A stretch of DNA of 64,000 bases, taken from Kuenenia sp039794105. GTDB lineage: Bacteria; Planctomycetota; Brocadiia; Brocadiales; Brocadiaceae. The DNA is taken from NCBI RefSeq assembly GCF_039794105.1, contig NZ_JBDIWA010000014.1, positions 14,639-78,638 on the forward strand, written 5' to 3'. The notes beneath the pieces are model-generated. The model searched no databases. It was not told the DNA's origin and worked only from the letters and a program-made list of their open reading frames with translations. The position numbers were made by a program, and so were the translations under genes. This document shows positions 34,198 to 44,090 of this stretch, piece by piece (position 1 is the first letter of the stretch; every line of letters begins with the position of its first letter).

Positions 34198-36717
34198 CTA
34201 ATTTTTGTATGTTTTGACTATTTCCCTTTTTCTGATTTCCAGCATTAAGCGATTAATATCGTCATTTTGCGGCTCCTGAAACGTTTCTCCTACTTGATAG
34301 TGAGATATCGTACTAATACAGTCAATGAACATGTCTTCCGTTAATTTGTCCATATCCAGCAGTTTTACATCAATACCACTGAGCAAAAAAGTTATTTGAT
34401 CAAAAAGCACGCTGGTTGAGACTCCGGAGTGGACAAATGATTGTTGGTATAGAGAATCTTTAATTGCATGAATAAATCCTGCTATTTGACTAATTTGGTT
34501 TTGTATAAGAATAATTGCACCTTCCAAACTCTTCCTTGTCACTATGGAATTTTTTAAATAATCAACGTATTTTACGGTTTCTTTAGATATTCTATTGTTT
34601 TCATTCATCGCGCTTGAAACAATGCGGTTTTCAATATCGCTTACCTCTGCAATCAATTGGTCAAATTTTTGTTCGATTTCTTCAAAATTTGATTTGTTGT
34701 TCCAATAGCCGTTTGCTTTCAATTTTTTATTAAATATTATTATTTCTTCAAGAAAACAGCCCAGTTCTTTGCTGCTATAAGAAAAAAAATCACCCTCTTT
34801 TTTAAAGGTTTCAATTTGCAAGAACTTCCTCTCTATCTCAAGCATCTTTTCAATTTCCGTTTTTATGTCAATTATATTTTTTAAAACGGTATTCTGACTA
34901 AATTTTTGAGTGAAGGTATGTATTTTATCAACACTTTCAAGATGTGGTTTGTTTTTGTTTATTACAAAATCCTCCAAAGCGCTAATTTTATCTATAATTT
35001 TTGTATAATTGTCTTCTTTTAAAGGTTTACTATAAAGGAATTTTTGTAAATCGGCCAATGTTTTACGGACAAATTCCTTTTCGTTTTCATCGTCAAATGT
35101 AACTAAGCGGCCCAATTCATTAAATAGAGTAGTGAACTTATTCAATTTCGATTTAAGAAAAACATTTTTATATAACTCCTTAGTATTCTTGCCCAATTCA
35201 TCTTTTTTAACTATCTCATTTAGCTGATCTAAAATATCGGACAAATAGGTGAGCAATGGTATGCATGTCCTGGCTTCCATATAAGCATCCCTTCCAGAAG
35301 CAGTTTTTAATTGGGATAGTTCTTTCAGCTTTTTTGTCAGTTTTTCTATGAGCTTATGGGCGTCGTCCTCTTGTTCATTCGCAAAATCTTCATTTTTAGA
35401 AGGTAAGGATTTTGTAGAATTAGTGGTCGAACGACCAAAAACAGATGTTACAAATTTTTCTATGCCTGAAATAAATCCATTTCCCTGTCTTTTTAGGAAA
35501 GACACTTTTTGCCTCGTGTTTTCGGTGCCATGATATTTGTTTTGCATGGACATAAAATCAATGTATGCCAATAATTTACTAAAATAATTCAATAACTCCA
35601 AATAGGTATGCTTTATTGAGGGGTGCCGGGATAAAATATGTAGCTTTTTTAATTCATTGTAGTTTGCATTCAAATCATTTTTTTCATTTTTAAAGTCTGA
35701 TTTCTGCCTGAAAAGCTTCTTGTGTAATTTTGCCAAAAACTTTTCAATACAGTTGGCGTAAGTTAAAAAAAGATTATATTCCTCCATGATTTTGAAATGT
35801 TCGTTAAGTTTATTTAATGCTGAGTAAATATAACCTCCATATGCAGGAAGTGATTTCCAATCTTCTTTTTCAATAATATGTTCAATCCTCATTAAATCGA
35901 TGAACAAATCTTTGTTGAACAATAATGGATTATCTTCACTTGCAATATATTGAAAAATATCCGCAAAAAAACCAAGACTGTCAATTTTTTCCTCGACAGA
36001 TTTGAGATGTTCTTCCTGTGCGCTAAAAATTCTAAGTTTCAAATAGTGTTCTTCCAAGTCCAACATAAGGATAAGGTTTAAAAAATTTAAATTTAAGTAA
36101 ATTTCTTTTAAACCGGTACTCGTAAAAACTTTATTTTTTGTTTCAATTTTGTTAAAACGAAGCTCCCGACCGAGTTTTTCTGTTGTTAAGGGCAAACTAT
36201 TAAGAATAAGATAATCGTTCAGCCTTCCGGTGTATTTTTCAGTAGATTCAACAAAAGATGCATAATTACAGCAAAGTGAATCAGGAATAAAACTTCCTAA
36301 TTGATTTTGTTCATTCTCATCGATTATCAACATATTACTGATATCTTTTGACGTTTTTTTCTTACAATGCAAGACAACATGGCGTTTCATGAGAAAGCGA
36401 ATGAGTTTTTCCACTTCAGTTTGTGTTGCCGTCGCATCTACTTCTACCGAATTTTTATCCCTTAATGTTAAAATATGATTAACTACTCCTTTGCAAAATA
36501 AGCGTTTGGCAATTATTTTCAGTGTTTTTTCAAAAGAACATCCAATGACCTCTCCTTGAAAGTTAATAGTAAACCCTTTTAACGGCTCTCTTTGTACAAT
36601 ATTTCTAACTTTTTCCTTCGTTTCTATAATTTGCGCACGTATTTTTTCCGAAGTATGATAATTTTTTTTTAATAAGGTGTAAAAATAGTTTTCAGTAGTA
36701 ATTGAGTTTGTTTCCAT
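34198..36717 (-). CDS. Large uncharacterised coiled-coil protein, 839 aa
   Basis: Not recognised. It is an almost entirely helical, Lys/Glu/Asn-rich soluble protein with no signal peptide and no transmembrane segment. A mixed alpha/beta N-terminal region (about residues 40-150) includes GFTINFQGEVIGCSFEKTLKIIAKRLF. Long heptad-like stretches occupy about 300-480 and 560-720, and a low-complexity Ser/Thr/Asn segment with acidic residues lies at about 425-450. There is no ATPase Walker motif, so it is not an SMC-type protein. It may be a structural or adaptor protein. It stands alone between cytochrome and redox genes. Confidence 0.65.
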   Translation of the reverse strand: METNSITTENYFYTLLKKNYHTSEKIRAQIIETKEKVRNIVQREPLKGFTINFQGEVIGCSFEKTLKIIAKRLFCKGVVNHILTLRDKNSVEVDATATQTEVEKLIRFLMKRHVVLHCKKKTSKDISNMLIIDENEQNQLGSFIPDSLCCNYASFVESTEKYTGRLNDYLILNSLPLTTEKLGRELRFNKIETKNKVFTSTGLKEIYLNLNFLNLILMLDLEEHYLKLRIFSAQEEHLKSVEEKIDSLGFFADIFQYIASEDNPLLFNKDLFIDLMRIEHIIEKEDWKSLPAYGGYIYSALNKLNEHFKIMEEYNLFLTYANCIEKFLAKLHKKLFRQKSDFKNEKNDLNANYNELKKLHILSRHPSIKHTYLELLNYFSKLLAYIDFMSMQNKYHGTENTRQKVSFLKRQGNGFISGIEKFVTSVFGRSTTNSTKSLPSKNEDFANEQEDDAHKLIEKLTKKLKELSQLKTASGRDAYMEARTCIPLLTYLSDILDQLNEIVKKDELGKNTKELYKNVFLKSKLNKFTTLFNELGRLVTFDDENEKEFVRKTLADLQKFLYSKPLKEDNYTKIIDKISALEDFVINKNKPHLESVDKIHTFTQKFSQNTVLKNIIDIKTEIEKMLEIERKFLQIETFKKEGDFFSYSSKELGCFLEEIIIFNKKLKANGYWNNKSNFEEIEQKFDQLIAEVSDIENRIVSSAMNENNRISKETVKYVDYLKNSIVTRKSLEGAIILIQNQISQIAGFIHAIKDSLYQQSFVHSGVSTSVLFDQITFLLSGIDVKLLDMDKLTEDMFIDCISTISHYQVGETFQEPQNDDINRLMLEIRKREIVKTYKN

Positions 36718-36852
36718 GAGAAGAAGCTTGATAAATCTTTAGAAAGTGGTAAAAAAATTGGGATGGCACAATGTTTATTGTTGCGATGAGACATCAATTA
36801 ATATATCAAAACACCAGTAATATAAGAAAGCATATTATCGTATTTGAAATAA

Positions 36853-36892
36853 AAAGGGCATATGAACGTACTGTGTTGTTCATATACCCTTT
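36853..36892 (-). terminator. Intrinsic terminator of the cytochrome gene
   Basis: On the minus strand AAAGGGTATATGAAC pairs with GTTCATATGCCCTTT (one mismatch) and is followed by TTATTT. It lies 50 bp after the stop of the c-type cytochrome gene. Confidence 0.75.
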
Positions 36893-36941
36893 GATTTTTG
36901 CGTCTCTAAAGTTTGTTTACTATCAACCCAACCGCGAGAAT

Positions 36942-37322
36942 TTACTTTGCAGCAAAATTTCTCACAATACCAACCATTTTCTCAATCATTTCAGGAGACA
37001 TCTTTCCCTGATAAGAAGGACATTTACCCTTCCCCTGATTAATATGGGCTATAAGCTGTTCATCTGTCCTTGATGATTGAAATTCTGCGCTAGTGAAATC
37101 AGGAACACCAAAACTAAGCCCTTCGGTAGTTCCTTTCCCGCCATTTCCATGGCAATAATAACAACTTTCTTGTACTGCAAAACCAAGACCAGCATATATA
37201 GTATATGGACTCTTTGTTGTATCGCCTGCGGTGTGTTCATTCAAAGCCCAAGTTGTACTTGTCAAAGACAAACCCAACCCTGCAACAAGCGGTAATACAT
37301 ATTTTAAACGGAACAACTTCAT
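36942..37322 (-). CDS. Small secreted class I cytochrome c
   Basis: A 126-aa periplasmic (or, in anammox cells, possibly anammoxosome) electron carrier. The signal peptide is KLFRLKYVLPLVAGLGLSLTSTTWA (about residues 2-26). One heme site, CYYCH (54-58), is followed by a Gly-rich turn. Met108 in YQGKMSPEM is a plausible distal axial ligand. Size and layout match monoheme cytochrome c of the c551/c552 kind. A good ribosome site (GGAGGGA) precedes the ATG. A second cytochrome gene lies 45 bp upstream on the same strand, so they probably share a transcript. Confidence 0.92.
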   Translation of the reverse strand: MKLFRLKYVLPLVAGLGLSLTSTTWALNEHTAGDTTKSPYTIYAGLGFAVQESCYYCHGNGGKGTTEGLSFGVPDFTSAEFQSSRTDEQLIAHINQGKGKCPSYQGKMSPEMIEKMVGIVRNFAAK

Positions 37323-37367
37323 AATAATCCCTCCTCACTATATGGAAATTAACGTAGGCATTTTATA

Positions 37368-37775
37368 TTACGGAACGAGTCTTTGCTCTGACTTGTAAAT
37401 CTTATGACAATTTCTGCATGCAATGGTCATTCTCCTGAATTGCACCTGAACTTCCTCCAAATCATTCGCTTTTGATGCAGCATCAATGTTCGCAGCATGA
37501 TAAGTAACCTCATCATTCAAAACCTTATAATTTTTATCAACCGAAATACTGTCATGGGATTCTTTTGCACCAGCCAAAATAGCCGCTGCATCCTTTGATA
37601 ATTGTGTACACTGTTCTGGTGTAAGTTCCATCAATCCCGTCACAGCCCTCATTGACTGAAAAGGATCCCACATATTCTTACATAACTCTTGTTGCGTTGC
37701 GCCGTATCCAATCGACGCCACCCCTGAAATAACCATTGCACAAATCCCAGCTAAAATGCCTTTTTTTAGCTTCAT
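37368..37775 (-). CDS. Secreted cytochrome c with C-terminal heme motif (c'/c556-like)
   Basis: A 135-aa secreted protein with signal peptide KLKKGILAGICAMVISGVASIGYGA. The single heme motif, CRNCH, sits at residues 120-124, eleven residues from the C-terminus. This is the arrangement of the four-helix cytochrome c'/c556 group, and the preceding sequence is helical. The order LEEVQVQFRRMTIACRNCHKIY parallels EDAQWQVRRLRQTCALCHKHL in the gene at 38527, so the two are paralogs. Such proteins bind NO or act as electron shuttles; the actual role is unknown. Confidence 0.9.
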   Translation of the reverse strand: MKLKKGILAGICAMVISGVASIGYGATQQELCKNMWDPFQSMRAVTGLMELTPEQCTQLSKDAAAILAGAKESHDSISVDKNYKVLNDEVTYHAANIDAASKANDLEEVQVQFRRMTIACRNCHKIYKSEQRLVP

Positions 37776-38526
37776 TTTTCCTTTCCCTCCTCACTTATTT
37801 ATATTATATTAATCAAAAGTTTACCTACTTAGCGCTTACATTCCAGAAATCTCTGAAATAGAAAAATTTGCTGTTAACTTAGATACTTCTTCACCCCCCT
37901 TCGCACAAAAATATTTGAAGCAGCATGTGTTTACAAAACCCATCAAAGTTTTCTCACTCAGCGATACACAGAATAAAAACAACTATTCCTTCAAAAGGTA
38001 TTTTTCTAATTAACTGCATTACACATTTGCAACCACCATCCAGAAGATTTTACCGCTTTGATAAAAGAATATAAAATATCGCCCGATTTGTGTGGTTACT
38101 GTAATTACCAAGCAAATTACGACTATCTATTGTATAAGCGATGCTTTTTCCCTCATAAATTCTTTGAATGACACTCCAAACCCATTTAATTTCAGAAATA
38201 GTACCGCTTCTTCAGAGCTTGCCAATATATCATTGAAAAGAAAGTGAGTCAAGCAAAAATTTGAATACCAAAACCGTCCGGAACCTGCGGAGAAACTTCG
38301 CCCTGATAATTTTAAGAAATAGCTTTAGTGACAACTCTAAAGGTTTTGATCAAATTTTTTTTCGCATGCCGGAAACTTAATTTGATTACGTTAATGACTT
38401 TTGTATGTAATTCATTTTCACGAATGAACAACTTTTTCGATGCACGATATCATCCCATACTAAACCACGGGCACATATAGTGTTTTTCATCGGCCTGAGG
38501 GTTTGGCAGAACAGATGTTTAACGCT
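37776..38526. other. 750-bp non-coding gap between cytochrome genes
   Basis: No frame of note, RNA gene or clear repeat was found. A minus-strand AT-rich TATAAT-like box near 37805-37815 could be the -10 element of the cytochrome pair, but no good -35 accompanies it. Confidence 0.5.
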
Positions 38527-39045
38527 TCATTTTACCCCCCAATCTTTATGCCCAGGATATAAATTGGGGTAGAGATGAATACCTAAATGTTTGTGGCATA
38601 ACGCGCATGTTTGCCTCAAACGGCGCACCTGCCATTGTGCATCTTCTAATGCGCCAACCTGATCTCTGCGTTTGTATACTTCATGCATTTTCTCGGATTC
38701 TTCCAGCATCGTTTTATTAAGTTTCTGATATTTTTCATCATCCGTACGCGCGAATTTTTTTACAGCAATTTTGCAGAGATTTATGAGGTTAGCGCTTGCA
38801 TCTCCTATAATCTTCCATTCTTCATCTTTATAGTTATAGTAACCAGAAATTTCTTCTGTTGCCTTATAGTTCTTATCTATTTCTTTCATAAGTATGGCCA
38901 ATTCGCTCTTCTCTTCTTTTTCACCCTCAACCTGAGCTATTTCTTCAGCATACAAACAAGAACGGTCTTCCGATACACTGAAGATAGCAATCGAGAATAT
39001 GCACATCAACAGAATTTTACTTCGCAACGCTTTTTCCCCTTCCAT
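38527..39045 (-). CDS. Secreted cytochrome c with C-terminal heme motif, paralog
   Basis: About 172 aa, with a signal peptide (KALRSKILLMCIFSIAIFS) and an acidic linker. A helical body follows, with the single heme motif CALCH about 25 residues from the end. It is related to the protein at 37368 but carries an extra C-terminal tail (LGIHLYPNLYPGHKDWG). The ATG at 39045 is chosen because it places the signal peptide at the N-terminus; a GTG at 39090 is possible. It stands apart from the other two cytochrome genes by 750 bp. Confidence 0.85.
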   Translation of the reverse strand: MEGEKALRSKILLMCIFSIAIFSVSEDRSCLYAEEIAQVEGEKEEKSELAILMKEIDKNYKATEEISGYYNYKDEEWKIIGDASANLINLCKIAVKKFARTDDEKYQKLNKTMLEESEKMHEVYKRRDQVGALEDAQWQVRRLRQTCALCHKHLGIHLYPNLYPGHKDWGVK

Positions 39046-39105
39046 TACAAAAAGTCCAGGCGTACTATAAAAATTGTCAACTATAAGCACCTAATCAAAA
39101 ATTAA

Positions 39106-39498
39106 ACCACAACCTATCCCTGTTCCTGAATTAATGACAATGTTAATTACGTCAGGCTTTTTAAAAACATCAAAAATTTAGTGGCGCTTTATCAATTGGC
39201 TAAAGAACCAATATTCTTCAAAGATGAGTGTTTTTTGGGCACAATTAACAGGGTTATTCATGGACAAACATAAGGTTTAAAATTAAAAATCACATTATAA
39301 TTCGAAAATGTAGTATGTCAAATATTTTCATCATAGCCGAACGGTTAATTATAAAAGTGTAACTCGCTTTTTATAATAGAGACATAGTATATTTTTATCT
39401 CTTGAACGCAAAGAATAAGGAATTATAATGTTTTCTCATGGCAGTTTGCTGTTAAAACCATATACTAAACTAAAAATTTATCAAGGAATAACAAGAAA
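39106..39498. other. Non-coding gap upstream of proS
   Basis: AT-rich sequence between the divergent cytochrome and proS genes, expected to hold both promoters. No unambiguous promoter pair, repeat or RNA was identified. An AAGGAA site for proS lies at its end. Confidence 0.5.
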
Positions 39499-41229
39499 AT
39501 GAAATGGTCTCAAACATTAATTCCTACATTAAAAGAAAGTCCGTCAGAAGCAGAAATAGACAGTCACAAGCTTATGATTCGCGCAGGTCTTATCAGGCGA
39601 ATAACTTCTGGCGCGTATGCTTACCTGCCGTTAGGAACGTTAGTTCTCAACAAAGTTATTGCCATTGTGAGAGAAGAAATGAATCGTTCCGGAGCGATAG
39701 AGGTATTTCTCCCCGCACTACAACACTTAGACCTGTTAAAAGAAAGTGGACGATTACATGTTTTCGGCGCAGACCTGATTACTTTTCAGGACCGGCATGG
39801 CAAAGAAACCGTGTTAAGTCCTACCCACGAAGAAGTTATTACGTATATAGTTAAAAATGAAATCAATTCTTATAAGCAACTTCCTATTACTTTGTATCAA
39901 ATTCAAACGAAATTCAGAGATGAAATGAGGCCCCGTTTTGGTGTTTTGCGGAGCAAGGAGTTCATTATGAAGGATGCGTATAGCTTTGATCTCGACGAGA
40001 AGGGCTTAAACAAAAGTTATCAGTTAATGTATGATGCGTATTGCCGTATTTTCGACCGATGCAGACTTGATTATATTATTGCAGAAGCAGATTCCGGGGC
40101 AATGGGAGGGGATGCTTCCCATGAGTTTATGGTCCCAAGTTCCGTGGGAGAAGATATATTGATTTTGTGCCGGAACTGTGGTTACAGCGCAAATCGTGAA
40201 AGGGCCGAAGCTGCCCCCTTACCACAACAAGGGAATTCTTCCCTGCGAAAGCTTGAGGAGATATACACTCCGGACAAACGCACTATCCGGGAAGTAAGTG
40301 ATTTTTTGAATATCTCACAACATCACATGGTAAAGACCCTAATCTATACTTCACAAGAACAACTGTTTGCCGTTCTCCTGCGAGGCGATCATGAAGTGAA
40401 CGAAGCAAGATTGTCAGGTGTTCTTGGTTCGAAATCTGTTGAATTAGCAGGCCGTGAGACTATTGAGCGCGCTACTGGCGCAAACGTTGGTTTTGCAGGT
40501 CCTGTAGGTCTAAAAATGAAAATAATTGCCGATCAGGCGGTGACAACGCTCTCTAATTTCGTTACGGGGGCGAATAAAACAGATTATCATTTATTGAACG
40601 TTAACCCTGAAAGGGATTTCAAAATTGATCAGATTGCAAATATTCGTTATGTAACCCAGGGTGATAATTGCCCGCATTGTAATCATGCTCTTGAAATCTC
40701 GCAGGGAATTGAAATAGGCCATGTTTTTAAATTGGGAACAAAATATACGAGCGCTTTAAAAGCGCATTACCTTGATGCGGATGGAAAAGAAAAGCCAAAA
40801 GTTATGGGATGCTATGGTATCGGAGTAAATAGGATTATTGCGGCGATTATAGAAATATCACACGATGAAAACGGGATTATATGGCCTATGTCACTTGCTC
40901 CTTACCATGCTATCATTATCCCCGTAAACGTCAAAGATCCAACATGTATGGATGCGGCAAGGAGTATTTATGACGATATGACGGATATGAAAGGAATCGA
41001 TGTATTATTCGATGACAGAGATTTGCGGCCGGGGGTAAAATTCAAGGATGCCGATTTAATAGGCATTCCCGTAAAGATAATTATCGGGAAAAAATATACT
41101 GAAACAAAAGAACTGGAGATAAAATTAAGAAAAAGTGGTGAAGTTTTTTTAATACACATCGAAAATACCAAACAAGAGCTTGAACGCATACTGCAGCATC
41201 TGATAAAGACAGAGAGGAGTGCGAATTAA
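39499..41229 (+). CDS. proS: Prolyl-tRNA synthetase (bacterial, with editing domain)
   Basis: Class II enzyme charging tRNA-Pro. The 576-aa length fits the bacterial form, in which a YbaK-like editing domain (about residues 225-395) is inserted between motifs 2 and 3. Motif 2 reads QIQTKFRDEMRPRFGVLRSKEFIMKDAYSFD; motif 3 is GCYGIGVNRIIAAIIE. An anticodon-binding domain occupies the last 110 residues. An AAGGAATAACAAG leader precedes the ATG. The next gene starts 6 bp after the stop. Confidence 0.98.
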   Translation: MKWSQTLIPTLKESPSEAEIDSHKLMIRAGLIRRITSGAYAYLPLGTLVLNKVIAIVREEMNRSGAIEVFLPALQHLDLLKESGRLHVFGADLITFQDRHGKETVLSPTHEEVITYIVKNEINSYKQLPITLYQIQTKFRDEMRPRFGVLRSKEFIMKDAYSFDLDEKGLNKSYQLMYDAYCRIFDRCRLDYIIAEADSGAMGGDASHEFMVPSSVGEDILILCRNCGYSANRERAEAAPLPQQGNSSLRKLEEIYTPDKRTIREVSDFLNISQHHMVKTLIYTSQEQLFAVLLRGDHEVNEARLSGVLGSKSVELAGRETIERATGANVGFAGPVGLKMKIIADQAVTTLSNFVTGANKTDYHLLNVNPERDFKIDQIANIRYVTQGDNCPHCNHALEISQGIEIGHVFKLGTKYTSALKAHYLDADGKEKPKVMGCYGIGVNRIIAAIIEISHDENGIIWPMSLAPYHAIIIPVNVKDPTCMDAARSIYDDMTDMKGIDVLFDDRDLRPGVKFKDADLIGIPVKIIIGKKYTETKELEIKLRKSGEVFLIHIENTKQELERILQHLIKTERSAN

Positions 41230-41235
41230 CATAAT

Positions 41236-41784
41236 GTGGGTGAGATAGGAAGGCCAAAACCGGCAAATTTAATTATAGGGGTATTGTCCGGTGTACAAGC
41301 ACTTTTTGTTCAAATAGGCGAAACACTCGAAGGATATTTTGGGAAAATTGATCTTCACAGCAATATTTACCCTTTTCACTATACCAGATATTATAATGAT
41401 GATATGGGCGAAGGCATTTTGAGACAGTTTTTTAGTTTTGAAAGGCTTATCATGCCGGATGAAATCGCAGCCATAAAAATACAAACAAACGCATTGGAGG
41501 AGGTTATTGCCTCAGAGGAAAAGTATGTTGTAGCTCGTCCGGTGAATATAGATCCAGGATATATCAATGAAAGCAGGCTTATTTTAGCTTCCACCAAAGA
41601 TTTTTCTCATCGCATTTATTTACGGGATGGCATATATGCTGAAGTTACATTGGATTATCGCCGGGGTAAATATGAATCTTTCCCATGGACGTTCCCCGAT
41701 TATAAATCGTCTGAATATCAGGAATTTTTTCTTTTGGTCAGGGCGCGTTATGTTAAGAAACTTAAGGGAATGAAAGGACAGTAG
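41236..41784 (+). CDS. DUF4416 family protein
   Basis: A 182-aa protein of the DUF4416 family, common in Planctomycetes and other anaerobic lineages and of unknown function. Recognisable blocks are PANLIIGVLSG near the start, then YPFHYTRYYNDDMGEGILRQFFSFERLI, VNIDPGYINESRLILAS and YAEVTLDYRRGKYESFPWTFPDY. It starts with GTG directly after proS and ends 3 bp before ndk, so the three genes form a tight operon. Confidence 0.85.
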   Translation: MGEIGRPKPANLIIGVLSGVQALFVQIGETLEGYFGKIDLHSNIYPFHYTRYYNDDMGEGILRQFFSFERLIMPDEIAAIKIQTNALEEVIASEEKYVVARPVNIDPGYINESRLILASTKDFSHRIYLRDGIYAEVTLDYRRGKYESFPWTFPDYKSSEYQEFFLLVRARYVKKLKGMKGQ

Positions 41785-41787
41785 TAC

Positions 41788-42258
41788 ATGGAAAAGACGT
41801 TAATTATATTGAAACCGGATGCCATTCAGCGCCGTCTGCTTGGCAAGATCATTTCCCGGTTTGAAGAAAAAGGATTGCAGATCGCCGGGATGAAGATGAT
41901 GATGATCCCTGAATCTTTGGCACGAGCGCATTATGCATCCCATAAAGGGAAGGATTTTTTCGAGCCTTTAGTGCGCTATACCACTTCTTCTCCCGTAGTT
42001 GTCATCGTGGTACAGGGGAAAAATGTCATAGAAATAGCACGTAAAATGATGGGCGCCACTTTCGGGTCAAAGGCAGAACCGGGAACTATTCGGGGCGATT
42101 ACGCGGTAAGTAACCGCTTTAATTTAATACATGGTTCGGATTCTCCTTCTTCCGCAGAAAAAGAAATAGCTGCTTTTTTTACAAAAGAAGAGATCGTTGA
42201 TTATCAACCAATAGACCTCCCATGGGTGTATGATATTTCTGAAGGTGACATGGTGTAA
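41788..42258 (+). CDS. ndk: Nucleoside diphosphate kinase
   Basis: Equilibrates nucleoside di- and triphosphates via a phosphohistidine. The 156-aa protein begins EKTLIILKPDAIQRRLLGKII and holds the active-site block NLIHGSDSPSSAEKEI, with catalytic His near residue 115. It is slightly longer than the typical 140-150 aa. It is the third gene of the proS-DUF4416-ndk set. Confidence 0.97.
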   Translation: MEKTLIILKPDAIQRRLLGKIISRFEEKGLQIAGMKMMMIPESLARAHYASHKGKDFFEPLVRYTTSSPVVVIVVQGKNVIEIARKMMGATFGSKAEPGTIRGDYAVSNRFNLIHGSDSPSSAEKEIAAFFTKEEIVDYQPIDLPWVYDISEGDMV

Positions 42259-42443
42259 CCCTTTCTGCGCTATTATATTTGAATACATTGAAAGTCTTTA
42301 TCAATCAAGTATTAATGATGGTATTTGGCTATTATGAAAATTCAAATATGAGAGAATTGCCTTTCTTCTCCACGTTGTAGTCACACGGTATAAGGCATGA
42401 GGGGAAACATCTGATCATCGATATATTTTTTAAAAATCCCTTT

Positions 42444-44090
42444 TTATTTTGTTTTATTGGGTGATTCTAAAAGCCTTATCAAAGGATTCTTTTCCGAAAA
42501 ATATTTTAATGACCACTCAGACGGGAAAAGAATAACCATCCGGCCTTGTTCATCCGTACCTAACGCAGCACCATGCGGTAAAGACCGTTTTAAATCCGTA
42601 TCGTTCAAAGGTGCATCCAGCCATCTGAGAACTTCCCATGGCATGGACTCTAATCTGGATTCAACCCCATATTCATCCTTAAGGCGATACTGCATAACTT
42701 CAAATTGCAAAGGCCCCACCGCCCCTAAAAGGAGGAGATTGCTCCTATGATCCTGCAAATGAAACACCTGCACAATATCCTCGGCAAGAAGATGTTCCAC
42801 GCCTTTGCGAAAAGATTTATAACTTGATGACAAAGAATTATGCAAAAAAGCGAAACACTCCGGAGCGAACCGCGGAATTTCCTCGAAAACCAGGTTTGGA
42901 TCCGTGCTTATTGTGTCTCCGACACGAAAATCCGCTCTCGTTACAAAACCGATGATATCACCCGGATAAGCTTCCCAGGCTATTTCCCGGTTGCGGCCAA
43001 AAACACTATGGCAACCGGATAATCTTATTTCTTTTCCAAGTCGCACGTGGTTTATAATCATATCGCGATAGAATCTTCCGGAACAAACTCTTACAAAAAC
43101 CATTCTATCCCTGTGCAGTGGGTTCATGTTAGTTTGGACTTTAAAAACAAACCCGGAAAAGTGAAGATTATCCAACGGTATCCAACCACTTATTGCTTTT
43201 CTGGGGGAAGGACCAGCCGAATACTCCAGGAACCCTCTTAAAAGAAGCTCCACACCAAAATTATTAGCCGCACTTCCGAAAAAAACCGGTGTTGTCTTTC
43301 CATGAAGAACGGCATCCCGTTCAAAACCCCCGTGCGCATCATCCAGGAGCGCTATTTCTTCTACAACTTCGTTGTATGTTTGCTCGCTTAGGATGTCTTT
43401 TACCAAATGATCCCGAATATCCCGAATCGACACAGGCGCTTTATACTCCCCTGCCGGCACCCTTTCAAACAGATGTACTTCTTTCCTGAGCCTGTCATAA
43501 ACGCCTTTAAAATCCTGTCCGTTTCCCAATGGCCAGACAACAGGAAAGGCATGCAGGTTCAGCACTTTCTCCAATTGGTCTATCAACTCCAAAGGGGTCA
43601 TTGACGGACGGTCAAGCTTGTTCATAAACGTAAAGATGGGAATACCACGCTTTCTGCATATCTCGAAGAGTTTACGGGTTTGACTCTCGATCCCTTTTCC
43701 GGCATCGATGACCATAATTACTGCATCAACCGCCATCAATACGCGATACGTATCTTCCGAAAAATCTTTATGGCCTGGTGTATCAAGCAAATTCAGTCTG
43801 TAGTTCCCGTAATCAAACTGGAGAACAGTGGATGAAATAGAAATCCCTCGTTTTTTCTCAATATCCATCCAGTCCGAGGCTGTATCACGCTGTTTTTTCT
43901 TTGCTGTAACAGAGCCCGCCAGTTCTAAAGCCCCGCCATATAATAAAAGTTTCTCTGTTAACGTTGTTTTACCCGCGTCCGGATGCGAAATAATCGCAAA
44001 TGTACGACGTCGCGATGCTTCCCGCTGTATCTCTTCGCTCATACTTTTTAATTTAGTGTCCGTAATTACCGTTTGAGTTGAATTATCCAT
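42444..44090 (-). CDS. prfC: Peptide chain release factor 3
   Basis: GTPase that recycles RF1/RF2 from the ribosome. The 548-aa protein has the GTP-binding motifs SHPDAGKTTLTEKLLLYG (G1), DTPGHKDF (G3) and FMNKLDR (G4). It also has the RF3-specific sequences SDWMDIEKKRGISISS and LLLLGAVGPLQFEVMQYRL. The ATG at 44090 has no ribosome site; an internal ATG at 44042 is an alternative. It stands alone on the minus strand. Confidence 0.97.
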   Translation of the reverse strand: MDNSTQTVITDTKLKSMSEEIQREASRRRTFAIISHPDAGKTTLTEKLLLYGGALELAGSVTAKKKQRDTASDWMDIEKKRGISISSTVLQFDYGNYRLNLLDTPGHKDFSEDTYRVLMAVDAVIMVIDAGKGIESQTRKLFEICRKRGIPIFTFMNKLDRPSMTPLELIDQLEKVLNLHAFPVVWPLGNGQDFKGVYDRLRKEVHLFERVPAGEYKAPVSIRDIRDHLVKDILSEQTYNEVVEEIALLDDAHGGFERDAVLHGKTTPVFFGSAANNFGVELLLRGFLEYSAGPSPRKAISGWIPLDNLHFSGFVFKVQTNMNPLHRDRMVFVRVCSGRFYRDMIINHVRLGKEIRLSGCHSVFGRNREIAWEAYPGDIIGFVTRADFRVGDTISTDPNLVFEEIPRFAPECFAFLHNSLSSSYKSFRKGVEHLLAEDIVQVFHLQDHRSNLLLLGAVGPLQFEVMQYRLKDEYGVESRLESMPWEVLRWLDAPLNDTDLKRSLPHGAALGTDEQGRMVILFPSEWSLKYFSEKNPLIRLLESPNKTK

